Shown: positions 1 through 6,410 of the stretch, one piece after another
Layout of the letters: each line of letters begins with the position of its first letter
Numbering within the stretch: the stretch's first letter is position 1
Source: Nitrospirales bacterium
GTDB lineage: Bacteria; Nitrospirota; Nitrospiria; Nitrospirales; UBA8639
DNA length: 6,953 nt
Direction of reading: 5' to 3'
Assembly (NCBI GenBank): GCA_013817135.1
Contig: JACDDF010000118.1
Span: 1 to 6,953, forward strand
The notes under the pieces: model-generated
What the model saw: the letters and a program-made list of their open reading frames with translations, nothing else
What the model was told of the DNA's origin: nothing
The model's database searches: none
Program-made: the position numbers and the translations under genes

Positions 1-255
1 GTGCTGGGAGGCCTCATCAGCCACTTTTGGTTTCTCCCCTTTTTCTCGTTGGGGGAATGCGCTATTCTCGGCATGGGCATGGCCATAATCGGAGCGCTTG
101 GTGATCTTGCAGAATCCGCGATCAAACGTAGCGTGAGTATCAAGGACTCAGGCACAATCATTCCAGGACATGGGGGAGTGTTAGATCGTGTGGATAGTCT
201 GCTCTTTACCGGCCCGGTCTTTTACTACTATGCCCTATTCACGGGATCAACCTAA
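1..255 (+). CDS. cdsA: Phosphatidate cytidylyltransferase (CDP-diacylglycerol synthase), C-terminal fragment
   Basis: CdsA is an integral membrane enzyme that joins CTP and phosphatidic acid to make CDP-diacylglycerol, the precursor of the bacterial phospholipids. Only the last 84 residues are in the window; the family is usually about 260-290 residues, so the 5' part lies upstream and the GTG at position 1 is most likely an internal valine codon. The family signature is complete: S39, K42-R43, K48-D49, G51, P55, H57-G58-G59, D62-R63 and D65, preceded by G34-D35 with E38. Hydrophobic stretches at about residues 5-32 and 66-80 fit membrane segments on either side of the catalytic loop. The TAA stop is 36 nt before dxr, consistent with one operon. 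The identification is firm; only the missing start is unknown. Confidence 0.95.
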   Translation: MLGGLISHFWFLPFFSLGECAILGMGMAIIGALGDLAESAIKRSVSIKDSGTIIPGHGGVLDRVDSLLFTGPVFYYYALFTGST

Positions 256-277
256 TAACCAGACCGTGCGCAACCAT

Positions 278-285
278 AGGGAGAG
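278..285 (+). promoter_or_regulatory. Shine-Dalgarno sequence setting the GTG start of dxr
   Basis: AGGGAGAG ends 6 nt before the GTG at 292. This supports the non-ATG start; there is no ATG nearby in frame, and the NADPH-binding motif begins only a few residues into the protein. Confidence 0.7.
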
Positions 286-291
286 AATCTG

Positions 292-1461
292 GTGAAACAC
301 ATCGTCATTTTAGGATCTACCGGATCGATTGGGAACAGTACATTAGATGTGATCTCCAGATTCCCTGAAGAATTTCAAGTCGTCGGCCTGGCGGCCGGAT
401 CAAATGATCAGGCCCTTGAGGAACAGATCCGCATCTTCAAGCCAGAAGTGGTTGCGCTCTCCTGCCGGGATGCCGCCAACCGATTACGAGCACGGATGGG
501 ACGCACGTCAACTGAAATTTTGGACGGGGAACAGGGGCTCTGCGCCGTCGCCAGTGAATCGAAAGGTGATTTAGTGATTTCTGCTATCGTCGGGGGAGCA
601 GGGCTCAAGCCAACCTTGACAGCCATTCAAGCAGGCCGGCAGGTTGCCCTCGCCAACAAAGAGCCAATGGTCATGGCAGGCCGATTGATGCAACTGGAAG
701 CTCACAAGCATGATGTCACCATTTTTCCCATCGATAGCGAACATAGCGCCATTTTTCAATCGATGGAAGGTCACCGGAAGATAGATATTCGCCGGATCGT
801 GTTAACCGCTTCCGGCGGGCCATTTTGGGATTGGCCTATCAATGATCTGGAACACGTGACCCCCGAACAAGCGATGCAACATCCAAATTGGAAAATGGGT
901 GCTAAAATCACCACCGACTCCGCCACCTTGATGAATAAAGGCCTAGAGGTGATTGAAGCCCGATGGCTCTTTGATATCCCTCACGATCAAATCGATGTCG
1001 TCATTCACCGAGAAAGTATTATCCACTCTTTGGTAGAATATTGTGATGGGTCAGTCATAGCGCAATTAGGCCACCCGGATATGCGAACACCAATTTCCTA
1101 TGCTCTCAAATACCCGGAACGCATTCCCTTGAATCCTCCACTCCTGGATCTAGGGAAAATCGGAAAATTCACGTTTTACCCAACTGATTCGGAAAAATTC
1201 CCGTGTCTCCAGTTAGCCTACGACGCACTGGCAGGAGCGGACGGGCTTCCAGCCACATTAAACGCCGCAAATGAAATTGCCGTCGATGCCTTCCTCAAGG
1301 GACAGATTGCTTTTTTGGATATACCCAGAGTGATTCAAGAAACAATGAATGCCTATAGCGCGACTCCCGTTACATCCATTGAAGATGCCCTGGAGGTAGA
1401 CCAATGGGCCCGACGCACAGCCACAGAAATGATGAAAGCCTGTTCCTCTTCACCAATATGA
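292..1461 (+). CDS. dxr: 1-deoxy-D-xylulose 5-phosphate reductoisomerase
   Basis: Dxr (IspC) converts 1-deoxy-D-xylulose 5-phosphate to 2-C-methyl-D-erythritol 4-phosphate with NADPH and a divalent metal, the first committed step of the MEP isoprenoid pathway. It is a cytosolic homodimer and the target of fosmidomycin. The 389-residue length is typical. The NADPH-binding motif G8-S-T-G-S-I-G14 is at the N-terminus and ANKE is at 121-124. The metal ligands of the PIDSEH motif (D148 and E150) and E219 in NKGLEVIEA are present. The SGGPF loop (174-178), the HPNWKMG segment (197-203) and the HRESIIHSLV segment (239-248) are intact. The C-terminal helical domain holds LNAANEIAVDAF (323-334). All key residues are retained, so the enzyme should be active. 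The GTG start has a good ribosome binding site. The stop is 18 nt before rseP. Confidence 0.98.
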   Translation: MKHIVILGSTGSIGNSTLDVISRFPEEFQVVGLAAGSNDQALEEQIRIFKPEVVALSCRDAANRLRARMGRTSTEILDGEQGLCAVASESKGDLVISAIVGGAGLKPTLTAIQAGRQVALANKEPMVMAGRLMQLEAHKHDVTIFPIDSEHSAIFQSMEGHRKIDIRRIVLTASGGPFWDWPINDLEHVTPEQAMQHPNWKMGAKITTDSATLMNKGLEVIEARWLFDIPHDQIDVVIHRESIIHSLVEYCDGSVIAQLGHPDMRTPISYALKYPERIPLNPPLLDLGKIGKFTFYPTDSEKFPCLQLAYDALAGADGLPATLNAANEIAVDAFLKGQIAFLDIPRVIQETMNAYSATPVTSIEDALEVDQWARRTATEMMKACSSSPI

Positions 1462-1479
1462 ACCCGCGATTACACACCC

Positions 1480-2871
1480 ATGAATAACCTCCTGTCGTTT
1501 TCCCCAGACTCCATCTTTCTATTTGGGCAAAAGTTATGGTGGTTCCTGGTCGTACTTGGAGTCCTTGTGACCTTTCACGAGTATGGACATTACCTGGCCG
1601 CTCGCTGGGTGGGAGTGAAGGTCCTCAAATTCTCCATCGGTTTTGGACCAAAACTAATTGGTCGCAAGATTGGCGATACAGAATATCTCTTAGCAGCCAT
1701 TCCTCTTGGGGGATATGTCAAATTATATGGAGAAGAAGGGTCAGAGGCTGTCTCAGCTGCTGAGCAACGTGAATCCTTTATTCACCAGTCGCTTCCCCAC
1801 AAAACGTTGATTGTGGCGGCTGGACCCGGATTCAACTTTATCCTCAGCTACCTGATTTTTACGGGAATGCTGGCCTTAGGGTCACCCCTGTTTGTGCCCA
1901 GCATCGACAACATCACACCGGTCATTGAAGCTATCACCCCAGATTCTCCGGCCGAAACTGCCGGATTACACATCGGTGATCGCGTAATCCGGGCCAACGA
2001 AGAGGATATCTCGACCCTAGGTGAACTCTATCAACAGGTGGGCAAGGCCCATGGGCGTCCCGTCACACTGGATGTGATTCGGGGAAATAGCGTGAAAACG
2101 CTGATCATCACTCCAACCGTTCAAATGGTGCCTGATCGCCCGGACGAACCTCAATACACCTTAGGCATTGAGGATCATGCTCCGTTAGTCGGAGGAGTCA
2201 TGCCCGACACGCCTGCCATGGCTGCGGGTCTTCAACAAGATGACCGAATTATCCAAATTAATGAAACGCCGATTGTCACTTGGTCACAGATGACCGAGAT
2301 CGTTCGCAATCACCCTGGAACCCCTCTAGAGGTACAGGTCGAACGCGGCGGGCAGACGGTGTCACTTCGAATCACCCCTGAAGGCCAAACCAGCACCTCT
2401 CCCGATGGAGAAACCAAGGCTGTTGGCCGCATTGGGATCAAACTTGCCGGCGCGGGTACGGTGCTCAAGAGTACGTCTGTCTTCCTCGCACCTTGGGATG
2501 GCCTCAAGGCAACCTGGAAATGGTGTGAATTAACGGTTATGGGGCTCTATAAGCTTTTGACCGGAGAAATTTCGTCTAAACACCTAGGCGGCCCCTTAAT
2601 GATTGCCACCGTGTCCGGTGAGCAGGCCCAACAAGGCATGGCCAGCGTCGTGTGGCTTATTGCGATTTTAAGTATTAATTTGGGAATTTTAAATTTGTTA
2701 CCCATTCCCATTCTTGACGGAGGGCATCTATTCTTTTTTGCCTGCGAAGCTATTTTGGGTCGCCCTTTAGGAGACCGGTCGAGAGAAATGGCCCAACAAA
2801 TTGGCCTGGTATTGTTGGTCTTCCTGATGGCCTATGCGACCTGGAATGACATCAGTCGTCTGCTCCAATAA
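1480..2871 (+). CDS. rseP: RIP (site-2) zinc metalloprotease RseP, two PDZ domains
   Basis: This inner-membrane zinc protease of the M50/site-2 family cuts transmembrane helices of regulatory substrates; in E. coli it cleaves the anti-sigma factor RseA and remnant signal peptides. The zinc motif H33-E-Y-G-H37 sits in the first membrane helix (about 18-38). FSIGFGPK follows at 51-58, and a second helix around 108-134 carries GPGFNF (115-120). Two PDZ domains follow at about 140-213 and 228-300; each has its carboxylate-binding loop region near SPAETAGL (156-163) or TPAMAAGL (244-251). The third helix (about 388-410) leads into NLLPIPILDGG, where D413 is the third zinc ligand, and a last helix lies near 438-456. 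At 463 residues it is normal in length for the two-PDZ type. Its substrate here is unknown, and no anti-sigma factor is in the window. No clear Shine-Dalgarno sequence precedes the ATG, 18 nt after dxr, so the start is slightly uncertain. Confidence 0.96.
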   Translation: MNNLLSFSPDSIFLFGQKLWWFLVVLGVLVTFHEYGHYLAARWVGVKVLKFSIGFGPKLIGRKIGDTEYLLAAIPLGGYVKLYGEEGSEAVSAAEQRESFIHQSLPHKTLIVAAGPGFNFILSYLIFTGMLALGSPLFVPSIDNITPVIEAITPDSPAETAGLHIGDRVIRANEEDISTLGELYQQVGKAHGRPVTLDVIRGNSVKTLIITPTVQMVPDRPDEPQYTLGIEDHAPLVGGVMPDTPAMAAGLQQDDRIIQINETPIVTWSQMTEIVRNHPGTPLEVQVERGGQTVSLRITPEGQTSTSPDGETKAVGRIGIKLAGAGTVLKSTSVFLAPWDGLKATWKWCELTVMGLYKLLTGEISSKHLGGPLMIATVSGEQAQQGMASVVWLIAILSINLGILNLLPIPILDGGHLFFFACEAILGRPLGDRSREMAQQIGLVLLVFLMAYATWNDISRLLQ

Positions 2872-2951
2872 TTCCACCCTGTTGAACGTCTACTGCCTTG
2901 CAAGCCCGGTGAATTTGCTCTGCGATTTTTTTTGTCCTCAACCATATAACC

Positions 2952-2956
2952 AGGTG
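2952..2956 (+). promoter_or_regulatory. Shine-Dalgarno sequence of proS
   Basis: AGGTG lies 5 nt before the ATG at 2962. It supports that start, which also gives the usual short N-terminus of bacterial ProRS before the motif 1 region. Confidence 0.55.
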
Positions 2957-2961
2957 TCTTC

Positions 2962-4683
2962 ATGCGTGTATCACAATCATTAATTCCAACGATGCGACAA
3001 GATCCCGGGGAAGCCGAGGTGGCCAGTCACCGACTCATGCTTCGCGCCGGAATGATCCGGAAAGTCGCAGCCGGCATTTATTCCTACCTTCCTCTTGGAT
3101 TGCGGGTCATTCGGAAAATCGAGGCCATTGTTCGGGAAGAAATGAACCGGACAGGAGCCCAAGAACTTTTACTTCCGATTCTTTCTTCGGCCGAGCTGTG
3201 GAAAGAAACAGATCGCTGGGATTTCTACGGAAAGGAACTGTTCCGATTACATGATCGTCACGATCGAGACTTTTGCCTGGGCCCCACTCACGAAGAAGTC
3301 GTCACTGATTTATTCCGTCGAGAGGTCAGCTCCTATCGTCAATTGCCCGTCACCCTTTATCAAATCCAAACAAAGTTTCGTGATGAGATTCGGCCACGAT
3401 TTGGCATCATGCGAGGGCGTGAATTCATCATGAAAGATGCGTATAGCTTTGATCAGGATGCGGAAGGAGCCAAACGTACCTACCAAGGCATGTACGACGC
3501 CTATTGCCGTATTTTTTCTCGCATGGGCCTCGAATTTCGTCCGGTGGAGGCCGATACCGGGTTGATCGGTGGCATCTCTTCTCACGAATTCATGGTCCTA
3601 GCCAATACCGGAGAGGAACTCATCGTTTTTGATCCGGATACGCAATATGCTGCCAATGTCGAGCGGGCCGAGATTGCTCCACCCACCATCGGGAAGCGTG
3701 ACGCCCCACTACCGTCAGAAAAGGTTTCCACACCCAATGCCAAATCAGTTGAAGAGGTATGTGCCTTACTCAACGTACCTCCTTCCCGCCTGGTGAAAAC
3801 CCTCCTATATCAGACTGGCACGGATGAGATAACCGCAGTCCTGATTCGAGGGGACCATCAAGCGAACGAAATCAAAATTCAACGACACCTTGGTATTCAT
3901 GAATTATCCTTGGCGACTCCAGAAATGGTCTCCCGCTTCACAACGGCCCCAATCGGCTTTGTCGGACCGATCGGTCTTCAGAACGTTCGAATTCTGGCTG
4001 ACCATGCCGTGGCTGTTTTGAGCAACTTCATTGTCGGTGGGAACGAACCGGACGTCCACCTCATCCATGTCAACATCGATCGGGATTTTGCCATTGAGAG
4101 CATAGGAGATTTTCGCCAGGCCCAGGCCGGTGATCCTTCCCCTCGGGGAGGCAGCTCGCTGCAAACGGCAAGAGGGATCGAAGTGGGACATATCTTTATG
4201 CTAGGGACAAAATATAGTGAAAAAATGGGCGCAACCTACCTTGATGCTCAGGGTCAGACGCTCCCCGCTATCATGGGGTGCTATGGCATTGGAGTTAGCA
4301 GAGCAGCGGCAGCAGCCATTGAACAAAACCATGACGACAAAGGTATTTGTTGGCCCATGCCCATTGCCCCCTTTCATGTCCACATTCTTTCCGTCACGGC
4401 ATCAGAAAACGTACGTCATGCCTCAGATCAGCTCTATCAGGACCTTTCCAAAAACGGGATAGAGGTGTTACTTGACGACCGTGAGGAACGAGGTGGAGTG
4501 AAATTTAACGATGCAGATTTGCTAGGCATTCCTCTCCAGATTATCGTTGGAGATAAAGGATTGGCACAGAACACCATTGAAATCAAAGACCGTAAAACCG
4601 GGGAGAAGCATCACATTTCCCGTGAGGAAGCATGTGAGTGGGTAACCGCTACAGTCAAAGCGAAACTCGAATTCCAGGCATGA
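2962..4683 (+). CDS. proS: Prolyl-tRNA synthetase, bacterial type with editing insertion domain
   Basis: ProRS is a cytosolic class II synthetase that charges tRNA-Pro with proline. The 573 residues match the usual bacterial length (about 570). The motif 1 region spans about 38-74 (GIYSYLPLGLRVI to LLLPIL). The motif 2 region is at 138-163, with FRDEIRPRFG and REFIMKDAYSF. Motif 3 is GCYGIGVSR at 439-447. Between motifs 2 and 3, at about 225-390, lies the YbaK-like insertion domain that removes mischarged alanine from tRNA-Pro. K279 falls in RLVKTLL, where the E. coli enzyme has its key editing lysine K279. H366 probably matches the conserved pocket histidine of E. coli (H369). The C-terminal anticodon-binding domain starts near 470 and holds DDREERGGVKFNDADLLGIP (505-524). 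The enzyme looks complete and editing-competent. It follows rseP after 90 nt, a common bacterial arrangement, and may be cotranscribed with it. Confidence 0.98.
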   Translation: MRVSQSLIPTMRQDPGEAEVASHRLMLRAGMIRKVAAGIYSYLPLGLRVIRKIEAIVREEMNRTGAQELLLPILSSAELWKETDRWDFYGKELFRLHDRHDRDFCLGPTHEEVVTDLFRREVSSYRQLPVTLYQIQTKFRDEIRPRFGIMRGREFIMKDAYSFDQDAEGAKRTYQGMYDAYCRIFSRMGLEFRPVEADTGLIGGISSHEFMVLANTGEELIVFDPDTQYAANVERAEIAPPTIGKRDAPLPSEKVSTPNAKSVEEVCALLNVPPSRLVKTLLYQTGTDEITAVLIRGDHQANEIKIQRHLGIHELSLATPEMVSRFTTAPIGFVGPIGLQNVRILADHAVAVLSNFIVGGNEPDVHLIHVNIDRDFAIESIGDFRQAQAGDPSPRGGSSLQTARGIEVGHIFMLGTKYSEKMGATYLDAQGQTLPAIMGCYGIGVSRAAAAAIEQNHDDKGICWPMPIAPFHVHILSVTASENVRHASDQLYQDLSKNGIEVLLDDREERGGVKFNDADLLGIPLQIIVGDKGLAQNTIEIKDRKTGEKHHISREEACEWVTATVKAKLEFQA

Positions 4684-4704
4684 AAAGTAAGGAAAGCAGA
4701 TCAA

Positions 4705-4860
4705 ATGCAGGCTGGTTACCGATGTCCTCCCATACATGATATAATTTTTGAAGCCGTAACATTCTTTTTTGATGACCAATTGATGACGAGATATCACCAA
4801 GAGCATGATGAGATTGAGAAGCCCTTATTTTCATTGACAAAAGATCTCCTTGAATGCTAA
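4705..4860 (+). CDS. Possible small protein of 51 residues, unrecognised
   Basis: An ATG-started open frame of 51 codons ends at TAA 4858-4860 in the stretch between proS and the first DUF151 gene. AAGGA at 4689-4693 lies 11 nt upstream, an acceptable though slightly long ribosome binding spacing. The predicted peptide starts MQAGYRCPP and is acidic (10 Asp/Glu against 4 Lys/Arg). It has a hydrophobic run near 13-22 including FFF, an acidic and histidine-rich middle (30-38), and two cysteines (7 and 51). It lacks a clear signal peptide or membrane helix, and I recognise no family. The frame is the same as that of proS: after the proS TGA, 58 codons are open. It could be a real small gene or chance, since two promoter-like elements overlap it. 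No function can be proposed. Confidence 0.25.
   Translation: MQAGYRCPPIHDIIFEAVTFFFDDQLMTRYHQEHDEIEKPLFSLTKDLLEC
4716..4745 (+). promoter_or_regulatory. Candidate sigma-70 promoter with extended -10, upstream of the DUF151 pair
   Basis: A consensus extended -10, TGATATAAT, lies at 4737-4745 (TG at 4737-4738, perfect TATAAT at 4740-4745). The best -35 is TTACCG at 4716-4721 with an 18-nt spacer; it is weak, but an extended -10 can compensate. Transcription would start near 4752 and give a leader of about 165 nt before the ATG at 4918. It lies inside the possible 51-codon frame, so the two readings compete. Confidence 0.4.
4769..4787 (+). repeat. Short direct repeat TTGATGAC x2
   Basis: TTGATGAC occurs at 4769-4776 and again at 4780-4787. 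The 11-nt period is about one helical turn, so both copies would face the same side of DNA. The repeat lies just downstream of the extended -10 promoter candidate and upstream of the TTGACA candidate. It could be a protein-binding site, or chance. Confidence 0.3.
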
Positions 4861-4861
4861 T
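4834..4861 (+). promoter_or_regulatory. Candidate sigma-70 promoter for the DUF151 gene pair
   Basis: A perfect -35 TTGACA at 4834-4839 is followed after 16 nt by GCTAAT at 4856-4861, which matches TATAAT at four of six positions. Transcription would start near 4868, about 50 nt before the ATG at 4918. This fits a new transcription unit after proS. It is judged from sequence alone. Confidence 0.4.
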
Positions 4862-4917
4862 TTTCCAGGTTTGATTTTCAAGTGAAACCCACTTCTTGTA
4901 TATGACTGGCATATTGT

Positions 4918-5373
4918 ATGTTGAATCAGATGAACGTCAGGGGTCTTTTATTTGACCCCTATAACAACGCCTATATTGTCATCCTGAGAGATGAACAGAA
5001 TTCGGACATGCTCCCTATTTGGGTTGGGAAGGCCGAAGCCAGCGCGATTAGTTTTGCCTTAGAGCGGATAGCTCCTCCAAGGCCAATGACCCATGATCTC
5101 ATGAAAACGGTTCTTGATAATATGGATGCCAAGGTCATAAGTACGGTTATTACGGATCTGAAAGACAATACGTACTTCGCCAAAATCCATCTTCTCTTTG
5201 GAGATTCAGAATTCACCGTTGACTCCCGGCCAAGTGACGCAATTGCCGTGGCCCTTCGCACGGATGCTCCCATTTTTGCTTCCGGAGAAGTGCTCCATAA
5301 ACAAAATTCAGAAGAGTTGGAACGATGGCTGGAAAACCTCAAGCCTGAGGATTTTGGCAAATCAGATGTCTAG
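4918..5373 (+). CDS. DUF151 / bifunctional nuclease (BFN) family protein, copy 1
   Basis: This 151-residue protein belongs to the DUF151 family (PF02577), called bifunctional nuclease after plant BBD proteins reported to cut DNA and RNA. In bacteria the role is mostly unproven. The family core is complete: MNVRGLLFDP at the N-terminus (5-14), LPIWVG (32-37), PPRPMTHD (53-60), NTYF (84-87), DSRPSDAIA (102-110) and PIF (118-120). A charged C-terminal tail follows. It is a soluble, probably cytosolic single-domain protein without a signal peptide. The next gene is a paralog at about 46% identity by hand count. Neither the ATG at 4918 nor the alternative ATG at 4930 has a clear Shine-Dalgarno sequence. 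An in-frame stop at 4903-4905 rules out a longer start. Two promoter candidates lie upstream. Family membership is firm; nuclease activity is only inferred from the family name. Confidence 0.92.
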   Translation: MLNQMNVRGLLFDPYNNAYIVILRDEQNSDMLPIWVGKAEASAISFALERIAPPRPMTHDLMKTVLDNMDAKVISTVITDLKDNTYFAKIHLLFGDSEFTVDSRPSDAIAVALRTDAPIFASGEVLHKQNSEELERWLENLKPEDFGKSDV

Positions 5374-5428
5374 CTGATGTCCATGTGGCCATCTGAAATA
5401 TTTACGATTAATAGTGAGTGTGCGGGTG

Positions 5429-5899
5429 ATGACTGAAATAAACACATTAATTCCGTTAAAGGTCCATGGGGTTCTGGTCGATCCGAATACCGATACCCAA
5501 ATCGTGGTCTTACGGGATGAAAAAAACTCAGAGGTTCTTCCCATATGGGTCGGAACCGCCGAAGGAACATCCATTCGGTTGGCCTTGGAGAACGTCATCC
5601 CACCCCGCCCCATGAGCCATGACCTTATTTGCAGCTTTGCCTCGCACCTTGGCTTTACCCTAAACAAAGTGGTGATCACGGAAGTCAAAAATAATACGTA
5701 TTTTTCAACGCTATTTTTATCCAAAGATGACTTGGAAAAATCGATCGACTCAAGGCCGAGTGATGCAATTGCCTTGGCTCTCCGATGTCAATGTCCAATC
5801 TACGTCACCCCAGAAGTCCTGGAACGTCGCGGGGGAGAAGATTTGGATACCTGGCTTTCCAAACTCGATCAAAAAGGATTAGAACAGACTGATATCTAG
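5429..5899 (+). CDS. DUF151 / bifunctional nuclease (BFN) family protein, copy 2
   Basis: This is a second DUF151 (PF02577) protein, 156 residues from the chosen ATG. It keeps LPIWVG (37-42), PPRPMSHD (58-65), NTYF (89-92) and DSRPSDAIA (107-115). It aligns without gaps to copy 1 over 147 residues (10-156 against 5-151), with about 67 identities by hand count. Most divergence lies in the segment between PPRPM and NTYF, the loop after NTYF, and the tail, so the copies are old duplicates rather than a recent event. The ATG at 5429 is preferred because a short GAG at 5416-5418 sits 10 nt upstream. A GTG at 5414 would add five residues and has no visible ribosome binding site. It starts 55 nt after copy 1 and ends 37 nt before rplM, so the pair may be cotranscribed. 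Biochemical function in bacteria is unproven. Confidence 0.92.
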   Translation: MTEINTLIPLKVHGVLVDPNTDTQIVVLRDEKNSEVLPIWVGTAEGTSIRLALENVIPPRPMSHDLICSFASHLGFTLNKVVITEVKNNTYFSTLFLSKDDLEKSIDSRPSDAIALALRCQCPIYVTPEVLERRGGEDLDTWLSKLDQKGLEQTDI

Positions 5900-5908
5900 G
5901 CATATAAT
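5879..5908 (+). promoter_or_regulatory. Candidate promoter for rplM-rpsI
   Basis: A perfect -10 hexamer TATAAT lies at 5903-5908, just after the stop of the second DUF151 gene. The best -35 is TTAGAA at 5879-5884 with an 18-nt spacer, matching only three of six positions. Transcription would start near 5915, leaving a leader of about 22 nt that still contains the ribosome binding site. Read-through from the DUF151 genes is also likely, as no terminator is seen. Confidence 0.4.
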
Positions 5909-5936
5909 CAAGTAGAGGAAAGGAAAGAAGACACTC

Positions 5937-6365
5937 ATGCGATCCTATCAAGCTAAACCGCTAGAAGTTGAACGACAATGGTTTTTAGTCGATGCTAAAG
6001 GAAAAACCGTTGGACGCTTGGCCGCGAAGGTTGCCTCTATCCTTCGTGGAAAACATAAACCAACGTTCACCCCGAATGTCGATACAGGGGATCATGTCGT
6101 CATCATAAATTCCAGCGAAATTCAATTCACCAGCGATAAATTTCGTACAAAGGTCTATTATCACCACACAGGGTATCCTGGAGGCATTAAAGCCATTACC
6201 GCCGAGCATCTTCATGCAAAGAAACCAACTGAAGTGCTCTCCAAAGCCATTCGTGGGATGCTTCCAAAATGTACGTTAGGAAAGCAAATGGCCAGAAAAC
6301 TCAAAATTTACCCTGGTGCCGAGCATCTGCATCGAGCGCAAAGCCCAACGCCTTTAAACCTCTAA
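5937..6365 (+). CDS. rplM: 50S ribosomal protein L13
   Basis: L13 is an early-assembly protein of the large ribosomal subunit that binds 23S rRNA. The 142 residues match the usual bacterial length. Family motifs are in place: TVGRLA (24-29), NVDTGDHVVIIN (47-58), GYPGG (79-83), RGMLPK (106-111) and the C-terminal YPGAEHLHRAQSP (125-137). A purine-rich ribosome binding region (AAGGAAAG at 5920-5927 and AGAAG at 5926-5930) precedes the ATG. It is followed after 45 nt by rpsI, the standard L13-S9 pair, in which both proteins are made from one transcript. No frameshift or missing segment is seen. Confidence 0.98.
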   Translation: MRSYQAKPLEVERQWFLVDAKGKTVGRLAAKVASILRGKHKPTFTPNVDTGDHVVIINSSEIQFTSDKFRTKVYYHHTGYPGGIKAITAEHLHAKKPTEVLSKAIRGMLPKCTLGKQMARKLKIYPGAEHLHRAQSPTPLNL

Positions 6366-6392
6366 AGTCATCAGTTACCGTTCCAACGAAAA

Positions 6393-6400
6393 AAGGAGAT
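6393..6400 (+). promoter_or_regulatory. Strong Shine-Dalgarno sequence of rpsI
   Basis: AAGGAGAT is a near-perfect match to the anti-Shine-Dalgarno sequence and ends 10 nt before the ATG at 6411. It is the strongest ribosome binding site in the window and fits high expression of a ribosomal protein. Confidence 0.8.
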
Positions 6401-6410
6401 CTATTCTCAC

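Noticed and set aside
1..3. GTG at position 1 as the true start of the first gene
   Set aside because: CdsA proteins are about three times longer than this fragment, so the codon is internal and the gene is cut by the window edge.
2900..2933. T-run (2926-2933) after rseP as a possible intrinsic terminator
   Set aside because: The only stem I find upstream is GCAA/TTGC, 4 bp with an 11-base loop and not adjacent to the T-run. That is too weak to call.
2945..2950. TATAAC as a -10 promoter element before proS
   Set aside because: No -35 is found at a workable distance, and the transcription start would fall almost at the proS ATG, removing its ribosome binding site.
4655..4912. Minus-strand open frame of 85 codons across the proS-DUF151 gap, with an internal ATG at 4834 preceded by AAGGAG (minus strand, 4851-4846)
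   Set aside because: It overlaps the 3' end of proS, resembles no family I know, and competes with a same-strand frame and two promoter-like elements. The Shine-Dalgarno match to the internal ATG is tempting but is 11 nt away and probably chance.
5414..5416. GTG as start of the second DUF151 gene
   Set aside because: No ribosome binding site is visible before it, while the ATG at 5429 has a GAG 10 nt upstream. The difference is only five residues and cannot be settled from sequence alone.
4971..5724. Two long minus-strand open frames (129 and 120 codons) antisense to the two DUF151 genes
   Set aside because: They are mirror images of conserved coding sequence. Similar shadows arise in both because the sense genes are paralogs, and their translations look low-complexity and unlike real proteins.
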